55,327 bases of DNA from positions 1-55,327 of the forward strand of contig NZ_MLFN01000023.1 in the NCBI RefSeq assembly GCF_002095315.1, in the 5' to 3' direction. The notes beneath the pieces are model-generated. The model worked only from the letters and a program-made list of their open reading frames with translations. It had not been told where the DNA came from and searched no databases. The translations under genes were made by a program, and so were the position numbers. Source of the stretch: Pantoea conspicua (lineage in GTDB: Bacteria > Pseudomonadota > Gammaproteobacteria > Enterobacterales > Enterobacteriaceae). This document shows positions 38,365-48,416 of the stretch, piece after piece. Each line of letters begins with the position of its first letter. Positions within the stretch are counted from its first letter, which is position 1.

Positions 38365-39761
38365 ATGCCTGGCAATACACACAAAAGCAGAACATCAAAT
38401 AAGGCGATGACCTTATTTGTCTGCTTTCTGGCGGCCCTCGCGGGACTGCTGTTCGGTCTGGATATCGGCGTTATTGCCGGTGCACTGCCGTTTATCGCAA
38501 AAGACTTTAACGTAACCGCCCATCAACAGGAGTGGATCGTCAGTTCCATGATGTTTGGTGCCGCGGTGGGTGCTATCGGTAGTGGCTGGATGTCTTCCCG
38601 CCTCGGCCGTAAAAAGAGCCTGATGGCCGGCGCGATTCTGTTCGTGATTGGTTCACTCTGGTCTGCCATGTCACCTAACCCTGAAATGCTGATCAGCGCC
38701 CGCGTCCTGCTGGGTCTGGCTGTCGGTATCGCGTCTTACACCGCCCCGCTTTATCTTTCTGAAATTGCACCAGAAAAATCCGCGGCAGTATGATTTCGCT
38801 TTATCAGCTGATGATCACCATCGGTATTCTGGGCGCTTACCTCTCCGATACCGCATTCAGCTTTACCGGCAACTGGCGCTGGATGCTGGGCATCATCACC
38901 ATTCCCGCGCTGCTGCTGCTGGTGGGCGTCTTCTTCCTGCCAAACAGCCCGCGCTGGCTGGCGGCGAGAGGCAACTTCCGCGATGCACAACGGGTACTGG
39001 ATCGTCTGCGTGACACCAGCGAACAGGCAAAACGTGAGCTGGATGAGATTCGTGAAAGCCTGAAGATCAAGCAGTCTGGCTGGGGTCTGTTTACCAGCAG
39101 CAGCCACTTCCGTCGTGCGGTCTACCTCGGCATTCTGTTGCAGGTGATGCAGCAGTTTACCGGCATGAACGTCATCATGTATTACGCACCGAAGATCTTT
39201 GAAATCGCGGGCTTCACTAATACCACTGAGCAGATGTGGGGCACGGTAATTGTCGGTCTGATCAACGTACTGGCAACCTTTATCGCCATCGGTCTGGTCG
39301 ATCGCTGGGGCCGTAAACCGACGCTGATTCTTGGCTTTATGGTGATGGCTGCCGGTATGGGCGTGCTGGGTACCATGTTGCATTTCGGCATTCACTCGCA
39401 GGGCGCACAGTACTTCGCCGTGGGTATGCTGCTGATGTTTATCATCGGTTTTGCGATGTCAGCCGGTCCGTTGATCTGGGTTCTGTGTTCCGAAATTCAG
39501 CCGCTGAAAGGCCGCGACTTCGGTATCACCGTCTCTACGACCACCAACTGGATCGCTAACATGATCGTGGGTGCGACCTTCCTGACCATGCTGAACACGC
39601 TGGGCAACGCCAATACCTTCTGGGTCTATGCGCTGCTGAACCTGTTCTTCATTCTGCTGACGGTGATGTTGATCCCGGAGACCAAAAACGTCTCGCTGGA
39701 GCACATCGAACGTAACCTGATGGCCGGTAAAAAACTGCGCGACATCGGTTCACAGAATTAA
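38365..39761 (+). CDS. galP: Galactose:H+ symporter GalP, reading frame broken by one missing base
   Basis: Sugar-porter MFS protein, 12 helices, inner membrane. The first frame gives [25 protein letters not shown] and [12 protein letters not shown], then runs to a stop at 38793. The rest ([20 protein letters not shown] to the stop at 39761, including [18 protein letters not shown] and [10 protein letters not shown]) is in the next frame. At 38774-38778 there are five A; six would restore [11 protein letters not shown] and a 465-residue protein. Everything else is intact, pointing to a sequencing or assembly error. The ribosome binding site is GGAGG. Confidence 0.93.
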
Positions 39762-39772
39762 TTATCAGGCGT

Positions 39773-39812
39773 AAAAAAACGGCGGGGTTTCTCTGGAAAC
39801 CCCGCCGTTTTT
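39773..39812. terminator. Bidirectional terminator between galP and waaL
   Basis: CGGCGGGGTTTC (39780-39791), loop TCTG, GAAACCCCGCCG (39796-39807), flanked by A7 and T5. Strong in both directions. Confidence 0.92.
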
Positions 39813-39831
39813 ATTTGTTCATCCGCTCAAC

Positions 39832-41091
39832 TCAGACCTGTCGTTGCGGCACCGGTAGCCGTATACAGCAGAGTGCCAGCACCATAATGAAAATAGTCGC
39901 GGTCTGGTTATAGGGCAGCACCGAATCGGTCAGCCCGGCGACAAACAGCGCCACCAGCGGCAGCGCAACGCCGCGCAGATCGCAACGCTTCACTCCCCCC
40001 GCCAAAGTCACCAGATAGAGCAACGCCAGCGACAAAGCCCCCAGCCAGCCCTGTAACGTAGTGACCTCAAGGAACTCGTTGTGCATGTTGTATTTAACGT
40101 TGGTGTAGCCTTCAACGTTATTCGGATAGTGCGCGCTGATAAACTGGCGAGCCTGGGTTGTGCGCTCGTCCGGAGTCGAAAAACCGCCATGATGCTGAAT
40201 AAAGTTGACCGCCCCGCCCCAGATTGCCACTCGCGCGCCCAGCGAAGTCGAGCTGTTGGAGCCAAAGTTCTCAATATCCTGCACCCCTTCCACCCAGCGG
40301 TTGCTGGTCATCAGGACCAGTATCGCCAGCAATCCCACCGCCAGCGCGCTGATGCGCCAGTTAGTCAGCATCGACAGGCGATAGGTCTGCAGCAGGAACA
40401 GCAGGCCGACCGCCACCAGAGCGATAAGCGTTACCCGGGTGCCGCAGAGATAGAGCAACGCGAAGGTGACGATTAGCACCGCCACATCTGCCATTTTCCA
40501 GTAAGCGTGCGACTCAAAACGACTCAGCCAGAGCCAGGTGCAGTAGATAAACAGGATCATGTAAGAGGACATGGAGGCCGCTTCGGTGGTGAGCTTAATC
40601 CGCACGTTAGCGGTATAGAGATGTTCATGAATGCCGAAGCCCAGCGTGATCAGCAGGCCGACCAGGATTAAAATTTTCCCGGCCCTTAGCGTATTCAACG
40701 ACACCAGCTGACCATAAACGGCCAGGCTCAACAGCACAAATGCGCCTAACAGCAGGCGTTTTGCGCCGAGCAGATAGTTGCTGATGTTGGTGATACTGTC
40801 GGTTGAGGGTGCCGTTTCAATCGCTTTGACCTGCATCGCCCAGACCAGCCGGATCAGCGAAAAGAGTATCAGTACAATAAACAGCGCGATAAAAAAGCGG
40901 TGCTGCTGAAACGCTATTTTCCTGCGCACCAGGCCATACAGAATGGAGGCCACCGACAGATAAGAGACGATGTAGAATATTTTTTGCGGCAGGCCGGTGA
41001 CAAACATGTTGATGGCCAGCGCCAGGCAGAGCGCGATGACAGAAAAATTCACCGCTAACGATAATCCGTTAAGTTCGCGCTTATTTGTCAT
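39832..41091 (-). CDS. O-antigen ligase family protein (WaaL-like)
   Basis: 419 residues, with about ten to twelve hydrophobic helices and a periplasmic loop at about 270-350. The loop holds SLGARVAIWGGAV and KYNMHNEFLEVTTLQGWLG, whose Arg and His-Asn-Glu match the Wzy_C/WaaL ligase signature. WaaL joins undecaprenyl-linked O antigen to the LPS core on the periplasmic side. A polysaccharide polymerase (Wzy) is the main alternative, but the pairing with a WaaB-like core glycosyltransferase favours ligase. The start is ATG 41089-41091, 6 bases after GGGGA; it overlaps the glycosyltransferase gene by 11 bases. A longer frame to 41121 is not used. Confidence 0.85.
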   Translation of the reverse strand: MTNKRELNGLSLAVNFSVIALCLALAINMFVTGLPQKIFYIVSYLSVASILYGLVRRKIAFQQHRFFIALFIVLILFSLIRLVWAMQVKAIETAPSTDSITNISNYLLGAKRLLLGAFVLLSLAVYGQLVSLNTLRAGKILILVGLLITLGFGIHEHLYTANVRIKLTTEAASMSSYMILFIYCTWLWLSRFESHAYWKMADVAVLIVTFALLYLCGTRVTLIALVAVGLLFLLQTYRLSMLTNWRISALAVGLLAILVLMTSNRWVEGVQDIENFGSNSSTSLGARVAIWGGAVNFIQHHGGFSTPDERTTQARQFISAHYPNNVEGYTNVKYNMHNEFLEVTTLQGWLGALSLALLYLVTLAGGVKRCDLRGVALPLVALFVAGLTDSVLPYNQTATIFIMVLALCCIRLPVPQRQV

Positions 41092-42190
41092 GCTTATCCC
41101 CGGAGAGGCGGTTAAGCACATCCTTGAGATGCTTCATGTAATTCTCCTCATAAAAACCGCTGATGCTCTGTTTGATAGTCTGTTGATCGGGGAAGTGAAA
41201 CGCCCCGCTCATGGCATTGAAAATGGCAGCCAGCGCCACGCTGTCGTTTTTTTCGTACAGTTGACCATTGATGCCCGGCTTGATGATTTCCGCCGGGCCA
41301 CTGACGCAGTCTGACGACACGCAATAGACACCGCGCGACATCGCCTCCAGCAGAATCAGCGGGAAGCCTTCGAAGTTGGAGGTCATCACCAGACAGGTAA
41401 CTTCGCCGATCTGGCGGGTCACGTAATCCCAGGCATTCTCCTGCCAGCCATGCCAGGTGATGCGATCCTGAATCCCCTGTTGCGCGACATAGTCCTGGCA
41501 GCGTGCCAGATCTTCGCCGTCGCCGATAATCTCCAGCGTCCACGGTGCCTCAACTCGCCGCAGCGCATCGAACAGATCTTTAAGCTGCTTCTGCCGTTCA
41601 AAATGAATCCGACCGATATAGAGAAATTTAAGCGCTGCTGGCTGGCCAATCACGCCAGCCTGGCGTTTCACCGGGTTGTAGATCACATCGATATCCGTCG
41701 CCTTCGCGCCCAGCTCGATCAGTTGCTGTCTGATCTGCTGACTGATGGCAAAGTGGTGATCGGCGCGCAGCAGATAGTGAGGACGGTAGCGTTCACGCGG
41801 TGGCAGGTGCATCCAGCTCGACAGCACGATTTTCTGGCCGGAGAGCGTAATCGCCCGGCGCGTCATCAGGCAGGGAATCGTGTTTAAGGTCAGGACGTGA
41901 TCGGGTTGATAGCGGCGAAAAAAAGCCGCCATTCGCAGCGTATGAATGAAGTTCTTAATTTTTTTATTGCGCAGCGTGCAGACGCTTTCCTGTAACACGG
42001 CGTTGGCGGTCCAGTCGCGGGAGTGGCTCTGTTCGCCGCTGTTGATGATAAACAGCCCGGCCTCTGTCTCCGGATCGGCATTCAACGCCGTAATCAACTG
42101 ACCGGTCACGTTCTCCATCCCGCCGCGTCCGGCCATCAGGTCGGTCACCAGCACAATCCGTTGTTTCTTAGGGTTCTTATTATCTTTCAT
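41081..42190 (-). CDS. GT4 glycosyltransferase, WaaB-like (LPS core)
   Basis: 369 residues, no signal peptide, cytosolic face of the membrane. The N-terminal fold begins LVTDLMAGRGGMENVTGQL. The C-terminal half has LKFLYIGRIHFERQKQLKDL, the sugar-nucleotide E-x7-E motif in FEGFPLILLEAMSRG, and SSDCVSGPAEIIKPGINGQLY. The last three align closely with E. coli WaaB, the UDP-galactose:LPS alpha-1,6-galactosyltransferase. The donor sugar here is not certain. It precedes and overlaps the ligase gene, forming a two-gene LPS operon that is absent from E. coli at this place. Confidence 0.87.
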   Translation of the reverse strand: MKDNKNPKKQRIVLVTDLMAGRGGMENVTGQLITALNADPETEAGLFIINSGEQSHSRDWTANAVLQESVCTLRNKKIKNFIHTLRMAAFFRRYQPDHVLTLNTIPCLMTRRAITLSGQKIVLSSWMHLPPRERYRPHYLLRADHHFAISQQIRQQLIELGAKATDIDVIYNPVKRQAGVIGQPAALKFLYIGRIHFERQKQLKDLFDALRRVEAPWTLEIIGDGEDLARCQDYVAQQGIQDRITWHGWQENAWDYVTRQIGEVTCLVMTSNFEGFPLILLEAMSRGVYCVSSDCVSGPAEIIKPGINGQLYEKNDSVALAAIFNAMSGAFHFPDQQTIKQSISGFYEENYMKHLKDVLNRLSGDKHDK

Positions 42191-42459
42191 CGCTTTATCC
42201 GTGCCCTGTGCCTTTCACCCGACATCCATTCACTCTGCGGCGAATGTTAACAATAGAATATTCTAAAAAGGAGCATAACAATATTTAAACCAGAATGATT
42301 ACCCGGCTGGCGGCGTTTCACGCCGTCTCGCCAGTTGCAGCATCACGCGCTTTACCCGCCACTGGTAGTTCAGAAGCCAAAACTCTCAGCCTGGCCTTTC
42401 AGCGCGAGGTTTATTCTGTGCGGTTGAGTTCCCGCCCGTCGCCGATTATTCTGAGCGCC

Positions 42460-42972
42460 ATGAAAACGCCTCGCCTTCCTATTGCTCTGCAACAAGCCGT
42501 GATGCGCGCACTGCGTCAGGCGCTGACGCGTGCCAATCAGGCACTGAAAACGGACTATCCTGAACCGAGACTGCTCTATCAGCAGCGCGGAACCGCGGCT
42601 GGCACCGCCTGGCTGGAGCCCTGGGAGATCCGCATCAATCCGGTGTTGCTGCTGGAAAACCAGCAGGCGTTCATTGATGAAGTGATTCCACATGAACTGG
42701 CGCATCTGCTGGTGTGGAAGAAGTTCGGTCGCGTGGCACCGCACGGCAAAGAGTGGAAGTGGATGATGGAACAGGTGCTGGGCGTGCCGGCACGGCGCAC
42801 CCATCAGTTTGAAGTGCAATCGGTACGCAGCCGCACCTTTGCTTATCGCTGCCAGTGCCAGCAGCATCAGCTAACGGTACGTCGTCACAATCGGGTGCTG
42901 CGCGGCGAGAGCGAATATCGCTGCGTTCACTGCGGCAGCCTGCTGAAAGCGGGCGAGTTTGTCCCCTGCTGA
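42460..42972 (+). CDS. sprT: SprT-family zinc metalloprotease
   Basis: 170 residues. The zinc motif is [23 protein letters not shown]. The C-terminal [15 protein letters not shown]...YRCVHCG is a four-cysteine zinc ribbon. Close to E. coli SprT, whose substrate is unknown; eukaryotic relatives (Spartan) act on DNA-protein crosslinks. The start is ATG 42460 ([14 protein letters not shown]), by homology, with a weak ribosome binding site; the frame extends to 42295 but that part is not conserved. Confidence 0.93.
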   Translation: MKTPRLPIALQQAVMRALRQALTRANQALKTDYPEPRLLYQQRGTAAGTAWLEPWEIRINPVLLLENQQAFIDEVIPHELAHLLVWKKFGRVAPHGKEWKWMMEQVLGVPARRTHQFEVQSVRSRTFAYRCQCQQHQLTVRRHNRVLRGESEYRCVHCGSLLKAGEFVPC

Positions 42973-43050
42973 GCAGGATTCCCATTCCGCACTATTCCGC
43001 ATTCTGTTACCCTGCCGCCCTTTTTAAAGCATTGAGAAGAAATCTGGAAT

Positions 43051-43758
43051 ATGTCTCGCATAATTAGTCTGGCCGCTGCGCTGTTATGGGTTCCTTTTGC
43101 GGCTGACGCCCTGAATCTGAATAACTATCATCAGAACAACTTTCAACAAGCCAAGGCCTTTGCGGCAGAAATCAACGCGGATGCGCCGGGCTCCTTTTAC
43201 TGCGGCTGTAAAATTAGCTGGCAGGGGAAAAAAGGCGTACCTGACCTGAACAGTTGCGGCTATCAGGCGCGTAAAAATGCTAACCGCGCCTCACGTATTG
43301 AATGGGAACACGTTATGCCCGCCTGGGAGTTTGGTCACCAGCGTCAATGCTGGCAAAACGGCGGCCGTAAAAACTGCAGTAAAGATCCGGACTATCGTCG
43401 CATCGAAACCGATCTGCACAATCTGCAACCGGCCGTTGGCGAAGTCAATGGCGACCGCGGCAACTTCGCCTACAGTCAATGGAACGGCAGTGAAAAGCAG
43501 TATGGTCAGTGTGAGATGAAGGTAGATTTCAAACTTAAGCAGGCAGAACCACCGGCGCGCGCGCGCGGCGTGATTGCCCGCACCTATTTCTATATGCGTG
43601 ACCAGTATCATCTGCGGATTTCGCGTCAGCAAACTCAGCTGTTCAGCGCCTGGGATAAGCTCTATCCGGTGACGAAATGGGAGTGCGAACGTGACCAGCG
43701 TATCGCGCGGGTACAGGGGAATCACAATCCTTATGTGCAGCAGGCTTGCCAGCGCTAA
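43051..43758 (+). CDS. endA: Endonuclease I
   Basis: 235 residues. The signal peptide is [20 protein letters not shown]. Periplasmic non-specific double-strand DNase of the beta-beta-alpha metal family. [15 protein letters not shown] holds the catalytic His, and [13 protein letters not shown] the metal-binding Asn. Four cysteines (YCGCK, SCGY, QCW, NCSK) fit the disulfides of EndA. Between sprT and rsmE, as in E. coli. Confidence 0.96.
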   Translation: MSRIISLAAALLWVPFAADALNLNNYHQNNFQQAKAFAAEINADAPGSFYCGCKISWQGKKGVPDLNSCGYQARKNANRASRIEWEHVMPAWEFGHQRQCWQNGGRKNCSKDPDYRRIETDLHNLQPAVGEVNGDRGNFAYSQWNGSEKQYGQCEMKVDFKLKQAEPPARARGVIARTYFYMRDQYHLRISRQQTQLFSAWDKLYPVTKWECERDQRIARVQGNHNPYVQQACQR

Positions 43759-43833
43759 AAAGCCTGCCCTAAACTAGCTCTTTTCCCCGTGACGCCGTGT
43801 CATTCCACACGGCGCTTAGTTCTCAGGAACCTT

Positions 43834-44565
43834 ATGCGCATACCTCGCATCTACCACGCCGGGCCGTTGAGCGTTGGCAGTGATATTACGCTGGATGACG
43901 ATGCATCCAATCACGTTGGCCGGGTGCTTCGTATGAATCCGGGACAGCATCTGGAACTCTTTGATGGCACTAATCTGACTTTTGCAGCAGAGATCACGCA
44001 TGTTGATAAAAAGCGTGTAAAAGTATCGGTCACAGAGAGCCAGCCGGACGATCGCGAGTCACCGCTGCACCTGCATTTGGGTCAGGTGATGTCGCGCGGT
44101 GAAAAAATGGAGTTCACTATCCAGAAATCGATTGAGCTGGGGGTGAACGTCATTACGCCGCTGTTTTCCGAGCGCTGTGGTGTAAAGCTGGACGCTGAAC
44201 GCCTGGCTAAAAAAATTCAGCAGTGGCAGAAGATTGCCATTGCCGCCTGCGAGCAGTGCGGCCGTAACCGCGTGCCGGAAATTCGTCAGGCGATGACGCT
44301 GGAAGCCTGGTGCGCTGAGGCGGAGAGCGGACTGAAGCTCAATCTGCATCCGCGCGCCAGCCACAGTATTAATACGCTACCGCAGCCGGTTGAACGGGTG
44401 CGGCTGCTGATTGGCCCTGAAGGCGGGCTCTCCGCTGACGAGATCGCCATGACGGCACAGCATGATTTTACTGACATCCTGCTTGGCCCACGGGTTTTAC
44501 GTACCGAAACCACCGCGCTGACCGCCATTACGGCACTTCAGGTGAGGTTTGGCGACCTGGGTTAA
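43834..44565 (+). CDS. rsmE: 16S rRNA (uracil1498-N3)-methyltransferase
   Basis: 243 residues, as in E. coli. A SPOUT-class methyltransferase. The C-terminal knot reads [15 protein letters not shown] and [20 protein letters not shown]. An N-terminal PUA-like domain covers about 1-70. The start is ATG 43834 with CAGGA upstream; a longer frame to 43789 is not conserved. Confidence 0.95.
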   Translation: MRIPRIYHAGPLSVGSDITLDDDASNHVGRVLRMNPGQHLELFDGTNLTFAAEITHVDKKRVKVSVTESQPDDRESPLHLHLGQVMSRGEKMEFTIQKSIELGVNVITPLFSERCGVKLDAERLAKKIQQWQKIAIAACEQCGRNRVPEIRQAMTLEAWCAEAESGLKLNLHPRASHSINTLPQPVERVRLLIGPEGGLSADEIAMTAQHDFTDILLGPRVLRTETTALTAITALQVRFGDLG

Positions 44566-44678
44566 GCGATACTTCCAGCGGGCAGTCACAGACGCCCGCC
44601 ATCTGGCGTGCTGACTGAGCACCCACTGCTGACCGAACGAGACGAGACGGTAACCGCCGCCTCCCTGAGGAGATAATA

Positions 44679-45623
44679 ATGATTAAACTTGGCATCGTGA
44701 TGGACCCTATTTCGTCCATCAATATTAAAAAAGACACCAGCTTCGCCATGTTGCTGGAAGCACAGCGCCGCGGTTATGAGATTCACTACATGGAGATGCA
44801 CGATCTCTCCCTGCGCGGTGGCGTCGCCTCTGCCCGCACCCGTCTGTTAAGCGTCGAGCAGAACCCCGATAGCTGGTACCAGTTTGGCAGCGAGCAGGAG
44901 ATCCCGCTGGCCGACCTGAACGTGATACTGATGCGCAAAGATCCGCCGTTCGATACTGAATTTATCTATGCAACCTATATTCTGGAGCGCGCAGAAGAGC
45001 TGGGTACGCTGATCGTTAACAAACCGCAGAGCCTGCGCGACTGTAACGAAAAGCTCTATACCGCCTGGTTTGCTGAGTTCACGCCGGATACGCTGGTGAC
45101 CCGTAGCAAAGAGAAACTGCGCGCCTTCTGGCAGGAGCACGGCGACATCATTATGAAGCCGCTGGATGGTATGGGTGGCGCCTCGATTTTCCGGGTGAAA
45201 AAAGACGACCCGAACTTTGGCGTCATCACCGAAACCCTGACCGAGCATGAAAGTCTGTTCTGCATGGCGCAGAATTATATTCCGGCGATCAAAGACGGCG
45301 ACAAACGCGTGCTGGTAGTGGATGGTGAGCCGGTGCCTTACTGCCTGGCCCGTATTCCGCAGGGCGGCGAAACCCGCGGTAACCTCGCGGCCGGTGGGCG
45401 TGGTGAAGCCCGTCCACTGAGTGAGAGCGACTGGGAAATCGCCCGTCGTGTCGGTCCGACCCTGAAAGCAAAAGGGCTGATTTTTGTCGGACTGGACATT
45501 ATCGGTGATAAACTGACAGAAGTTAACGTGACCAGCCCGACCTGCGTGCGTGAAATTGAGGCAGCTTTCCCGATTTCCATCACCGGCATGTTGATGGATG
45601 CCATTGAGAAGCGCCTGGGCTGA
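44679..45623 (+). CDS. gshB: Glutathione synthetase
   Basis: 314 residues. ATP-grasp ligase joining gamma-glutamylcysteine and glycine. The ATP site includes IIMKPLDGMGGASIFRV and LVVDGEPVPYCLARIPQGGETRGNLAAGG. The N-terminal KLGIVMDPISSINIKKDTSFAMLLEA is typical. AGGAG gives a good ribosome binding site. Confidence 0.96.
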   Translation: MIKLGIVMDPISSINIKKDTSFAMLLEAQRRGYEIHYMEMHDLSLRGGVASARTRLLSVEQNPDSWYQFGSEQEIPLADLNVILMRKDPPFDTEFIYATYILERAEELGTLIVNKPQSLRDCNEKLYTAWFAEFTPDTLVTRSKEKLRAFWQEHGDIIMKPLDGMGGASIFRVKKDDPNFGVITETLTEHESLFCMAQNYIPAIKDGDKRVLVVDGEPVPYCLARIPQGGETRGNLAAGGRGEARPLSESDWEIARRVGPTLKAKGLIFVGLDIIGDKLTEVNVTSPTCVREIEAAFPISITGMLMDAIEKRLG

Positions 45624-45660
45624 GCATGACGCCGGGGCCATGCTCCGAGATCAACCCAAT

Positions 45661-45694
45661 ACCGGTGCGGCCGTCGCGTGCCGGTTATTTTTTT
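45661..45694 (+). terminator. gshB terminator
   Basis: ACCGG (45661-45665) pairs with CCGGT (45681-45685), with further inner GC pairing, and leads into a TTATTTTTTT tail just before yqgE. Confidence 0.65.
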
Positions 45695-45710
45695 GGTACA
45701 TCGTGTGAGA

Positions 45711-46274
45711 ATGAATTTACAGCATCACTTTTTGATCGCCATGCCTTCACTGCAGGACCCTTTCTTCAAACGTTCGGTGGTCTATCTCTGCGAACATAAC
45801 GAAGAAGGCGCAATGGGTCTGATCATCAATAAACCGATGGAAAACCTGACGGTTGAAGGCATTCTGAAGAAGCTTAAAATCCCGGCCGACGATCGCGATC
45901 CGGCGATCAAACTGGATAAACCGGTGTTTACCGGCGGTCCGCTGGCGGAAGATCGCGGCTTTATCCTGCATTCGGCTCAACGCACCTTTACCTCCAGCAT
46001 CCGTATTTCAGACAATACGGTCATCACCACCTCCCGCGACGTACTGGAGTCGATTGGTACCGCCTCTCAGCCCAGCAACGTGCTGGTGGCGCTGGGTTAC
46101 TGTGCCTGGGAAAAGGATCAGCTGGAGAATGAGCTGATGGAAAATGCCTGGCTGACCACGCCCGCTAACAGCAATATTCTGTTCCAGACGCCGATTTCAG
46201 AGCGCTGGCGCGAAGCGGCGCGGAGTATTGGCGTTGATATTCATAACATGGCCAGCGACGCCGGACACGCCTGA
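45711..46274 (+). CDS. yqgE: YqgE/AlgH family protein
   Basis: 187 residues, E. coli length. [29 protein letters not shown] and [11 protein letters not shown] open the UPF0301 domain; DRGFILHS is also conserved. Function unresolved. The start is ATG 45711; a frame to 45678 is not conserved. The TGA overlaps the yqgF ATG by one base. Confidence 0.93.
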   Translation: MNLQHHFLIAMPSLQDPFFKRSVVYLCEHNEEGAMGLIINKPMENLTVEGILKKLKIPADDRDPAIKLDKPVFTGGPLAEDRGFILHSAQRTFTSSIRISDNTVITTSRDVLESIGTASQPSNVLVALGYCAWEKDQLENELMENAWLTTPANSNILFQTPISERWREAARSIGVDIHNMASDAGHA

Positions 46275-46693
46275 TGTCAACACAAACTCTGTTAGGTTTC
46301 GACTTCGGCACCAAAAGTATTGGTGTCGCGGTAGGTCAGCAACTGACCGGCACCGCCCGCCCGCTGACGGCGCTTAAAGCGCAGGATGGCACACCGGACT
46401 GGCTGCAGATTGAAAAGCTGCTGAAAGAGTGGCAGCCCGATTTCGTGGTCGTGGGTTTACCGCTGAATATGGACGGCACCGAACAGCCGCTGACCGCCCG
46501 CGCGCGCAAATTTGCTAACCGGCTGCACGGCCGCTTCGGCATCCGGGTCGAACTGCAGGATGAGCGTCTCAGCACGGTCGAAGCCCGCGCCGGGCTGTTT
46601 GAACGCGGCGGCTACCGCGCGTTAAACAAAGGATCGGTGGATTCACAATCTGCCGCCATCATTCTGCAGGACTGGTTCGAGAACCACTACTGA
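46274..46693 (+). CDS. yqgF: Holliday-junction-resolvase-like RuvX/YqgF (16S rRNA processing)
   Basis: 139 residues with an RNase H-like fold. [12 protein letters not shown] holds the first catalytic Asp; [16 protein letters not shown] and [12 protein letters not shown] hold the next residues, and the last Asp is in [12 protein letters not shown]. In E. coli the gene is essential and acts in 16S rRNA 5'-end maturation. Coupled to yqgE; its 3' end overlaps yggR by 7 bases in converging direction. Confidence 0.94.
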   Translation: MSTQTLLGFDFGTKSIGVAVGQQLTGTARPLTALKAQDGTPDWLQIEKLLKEWQPDFVVVGLPLNMDGTEQPLTARARKFANRLHGRFGIRVELQDERLSTVEARAGLFERGGYRALNKGSVDSQSAAIILQDWFENHY

Positions 46694-47682
46694 AGCCACC
46701 CTTCTGCCTGGCGGGCCAGCCGGCTCTGCTCGAAGGTCTGCATCCCGGCCTGCGCACCGGTTTGCAGCAGCGCCGGGATCTGATGCATCTTTCCTTCACG
46801 GATCAGGTTCACAATCGCGGGCGTTGCCACCAGCACTTCGAACAGGCCAATGCGTTTCTGGTCGATCGACGGCACCAGCCGCTGTGCAATCACCGCTTTC
46901 AGACTGCCCGCCAGCTGGCTGCGCACCAGCTGTTTCTCTTCTGCCGGAAAGACATCGACCAGCCGATCAACCGCCTGTACCGCACCACGGGTATGCAGCG
47001 TCGCCAGCACCAGATGGCCGGTCTCTGCCGCGGTCAGTGCCTGACGGATGGTGTCGCTGTCGCGCAGTTCGCCCAGCAGAATCACATCCGGATCTTCGCG
47101 TAGCGCTGCCTTTACCCCGAGGCTGAACGAGGCGCAGTGCAGGCCAATCTCACGCTGCTGAATCAGTGACTGCTGGCTGTGATGGATAAACTCAATCGGA
47201 TCTTCCAGCGTAATAATGTGCCGTGCCTGCTGGCGGTTAAGTGCATCAACCAGCGCCGCCAGGGTGGTTGATTTGCCGCTGCCGGTGGCACCGGTGACCA
47301 GAATCAGCCCATCCTGAAGCGCCAGTAACGCCAGCACACCGGGCGGCAGCCGCAGGCTCTCCAGCGCTGGACACTGACCGGCGATGATGCGCAGCGCCAG
47401 CGACAGGCCGTTACGCTGCATGAACAGGCTGGCACGCAGCCGCTGACCGTTTACCAGCGTCAGGGCAAAATCGAGCTGCCCGTCGCACTCCAGCTGCTGG
47501 CGCTGCGGGTTATCGAGCCATTGGGTGACAAACTGTTCCATCCACGCTGACGGCAGCCTGGCCTGCTGCGGGATAGCCTCCAGCTTTCCCTGTCGTCGCC
47601 AGTAGGGCAAATGTCCGCTGCAAAGGTGCAGATCGGCGGCATTATGCTTTACACTAAGCGCCACCATTTCATCCAGATTCAT
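46687..47682 (-). CDS. yggR: PilT-like type IV pilus retraction ATPase YggR
   Basis: 331 residues. GspE/PilT ATPase with Walker [19 protein letters not shown], the Asp box LEDPIEF, Walker [16 protein letters not shown], and His box [16 protein letters not shown] [21 protein letters not shown]. PilT hexamers power pilus retraction. No pilin genes lie in the window; it stands alone, divergent from yggS by 14 bases, as in E. coli. Confidence 0.92.
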   Translation of the reverse strand: MNLDEMVALSVKHNAADLHLCSGHLPYWRRQGKLEAIPQQARLPSAWMEQFVTQWLDNPQRQQLECDGQLDFALTLVNGQRLRASLFMQRNGLSLALRIIAGQCPALESLRLPPGVLALLALQDGLILVTGATGSGKSTTLAALVDALNRQQARHIITLEDPIEFIHHSQQSLIQQREIGLHCASFSLGVKAALREDPDVILLGELRDSDTIRQALTAAETGHLVLATLHTRGAVQAVDRLVDVFPAEEKQLVRSQLAGSLKAVIAQRLVPSIDQKRIGLFEVLVATPAIVNLIREGKMHQIPALLQTGAQAGMQTFEQSRLARQAEGWLQ

Positions 47683-47696
47683 AATTTCTCCTGACT

Positions 47697-48404
47697 ATGA
47701 CCTCAATCCAGCACAACCTACAGCAAGTGCGGCAACGAATCGCCGCCGCTGCCGCGCGTTGCGGCCGCGCGCCAGAAGAAATTACGCTGCTTGCAGTCAG
47801 TAAAACCAAACCTGCGAGCGCGGTCAAAGAAGCCGCTGCAGCTGGTCAGATCGCCTTTGGTGAAAATTACGTTCAGGAAGGGGTTGAAAAGGTTCAGGCA
47901 CTGACCGCACATCCTCAGCTGGAGTGGCACTTCATTGGCCCGCTGCAGTCGAACAAAAGTCGCCTGGTGGCGGAAAACTTTGACTGGTGCCACACCATTG
48001 ACCGTCAGCGCATTGCACAGCGGCTCAACGATCAGCGTCCCGCGTCGCTGCCGCCGCTGAATGTGTTAATTCAGGTAAATATCAGTGACGAGAACAGCAA
48101 ATCTGGCATCATGCTGGATGCTGTTTCCGGGCTGGCACAGCAAATCGCTGCGCTGCCGCAGCTTCGGCTGCGTGGGCTGATGGCCATACCGGCAGCGGAA
48201 AGCGATTATGACCGGCAACTGGCGGTGTGCCAGCAGATGGCTGAAGCCTTCCGGCAGTTGCAGCAGGACTATCCGGCTATCGACACGCTCTCGCTGGGAA
48301 TGAGCGATGACATGGAGGCGGCAATCGCCGCAGGCAGTACGATGGTGCGCATCGGCACCGCCATTTTTGGCGCTCGCGACGCTGCACGCAACTCACAACA
48401 ATAA
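47697..48404 (+). CDS. yggS: PLP homeostasis protein YggS (PLPBP)
   Basis: 235 residues. A fold-type III PLP-binding protein without known catalysis. Lys36 in LLAVSKTKPA binds PLP. FGENYVQEGVEK, WHFIGPLQSNKSR and the C-terminal [22 protein letters not shown] phosphate site are all present. It opens a run with yggT, rdgB and hemW. Confidence 0.95.
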   Translation: MTSIQHNLQQVRQRIAAAAARCGRAPEEITLLAVSKTKPASAVKEAAAAGQIAFGENYVQEGVEKVQALTAHPQLEWHFIGPLQSNKSRLVAENFDWCHTIDRQRIAQRLNDQRPASLPPLNVLIQVNISDENSKSGIMLDAVSGLAQQIAALPQLRLRGLMAIPAAESDYDRQLAVCQQMAEAFRQLQQDYPAIDTLSLGMSDDMEAAIAAGSTMVRIGTAIFGARDAARNSQQ

Positions 48405-48416
48405 TAGAGGAACTTC

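Noticed and set aside
38774..38778. Programmed frameshift in galP
   Set aside because: No slippery heptamer with a downstream pseudoknot is evident, sugar porters are not known to use frameshifting, and three other genes show the same type of indel.
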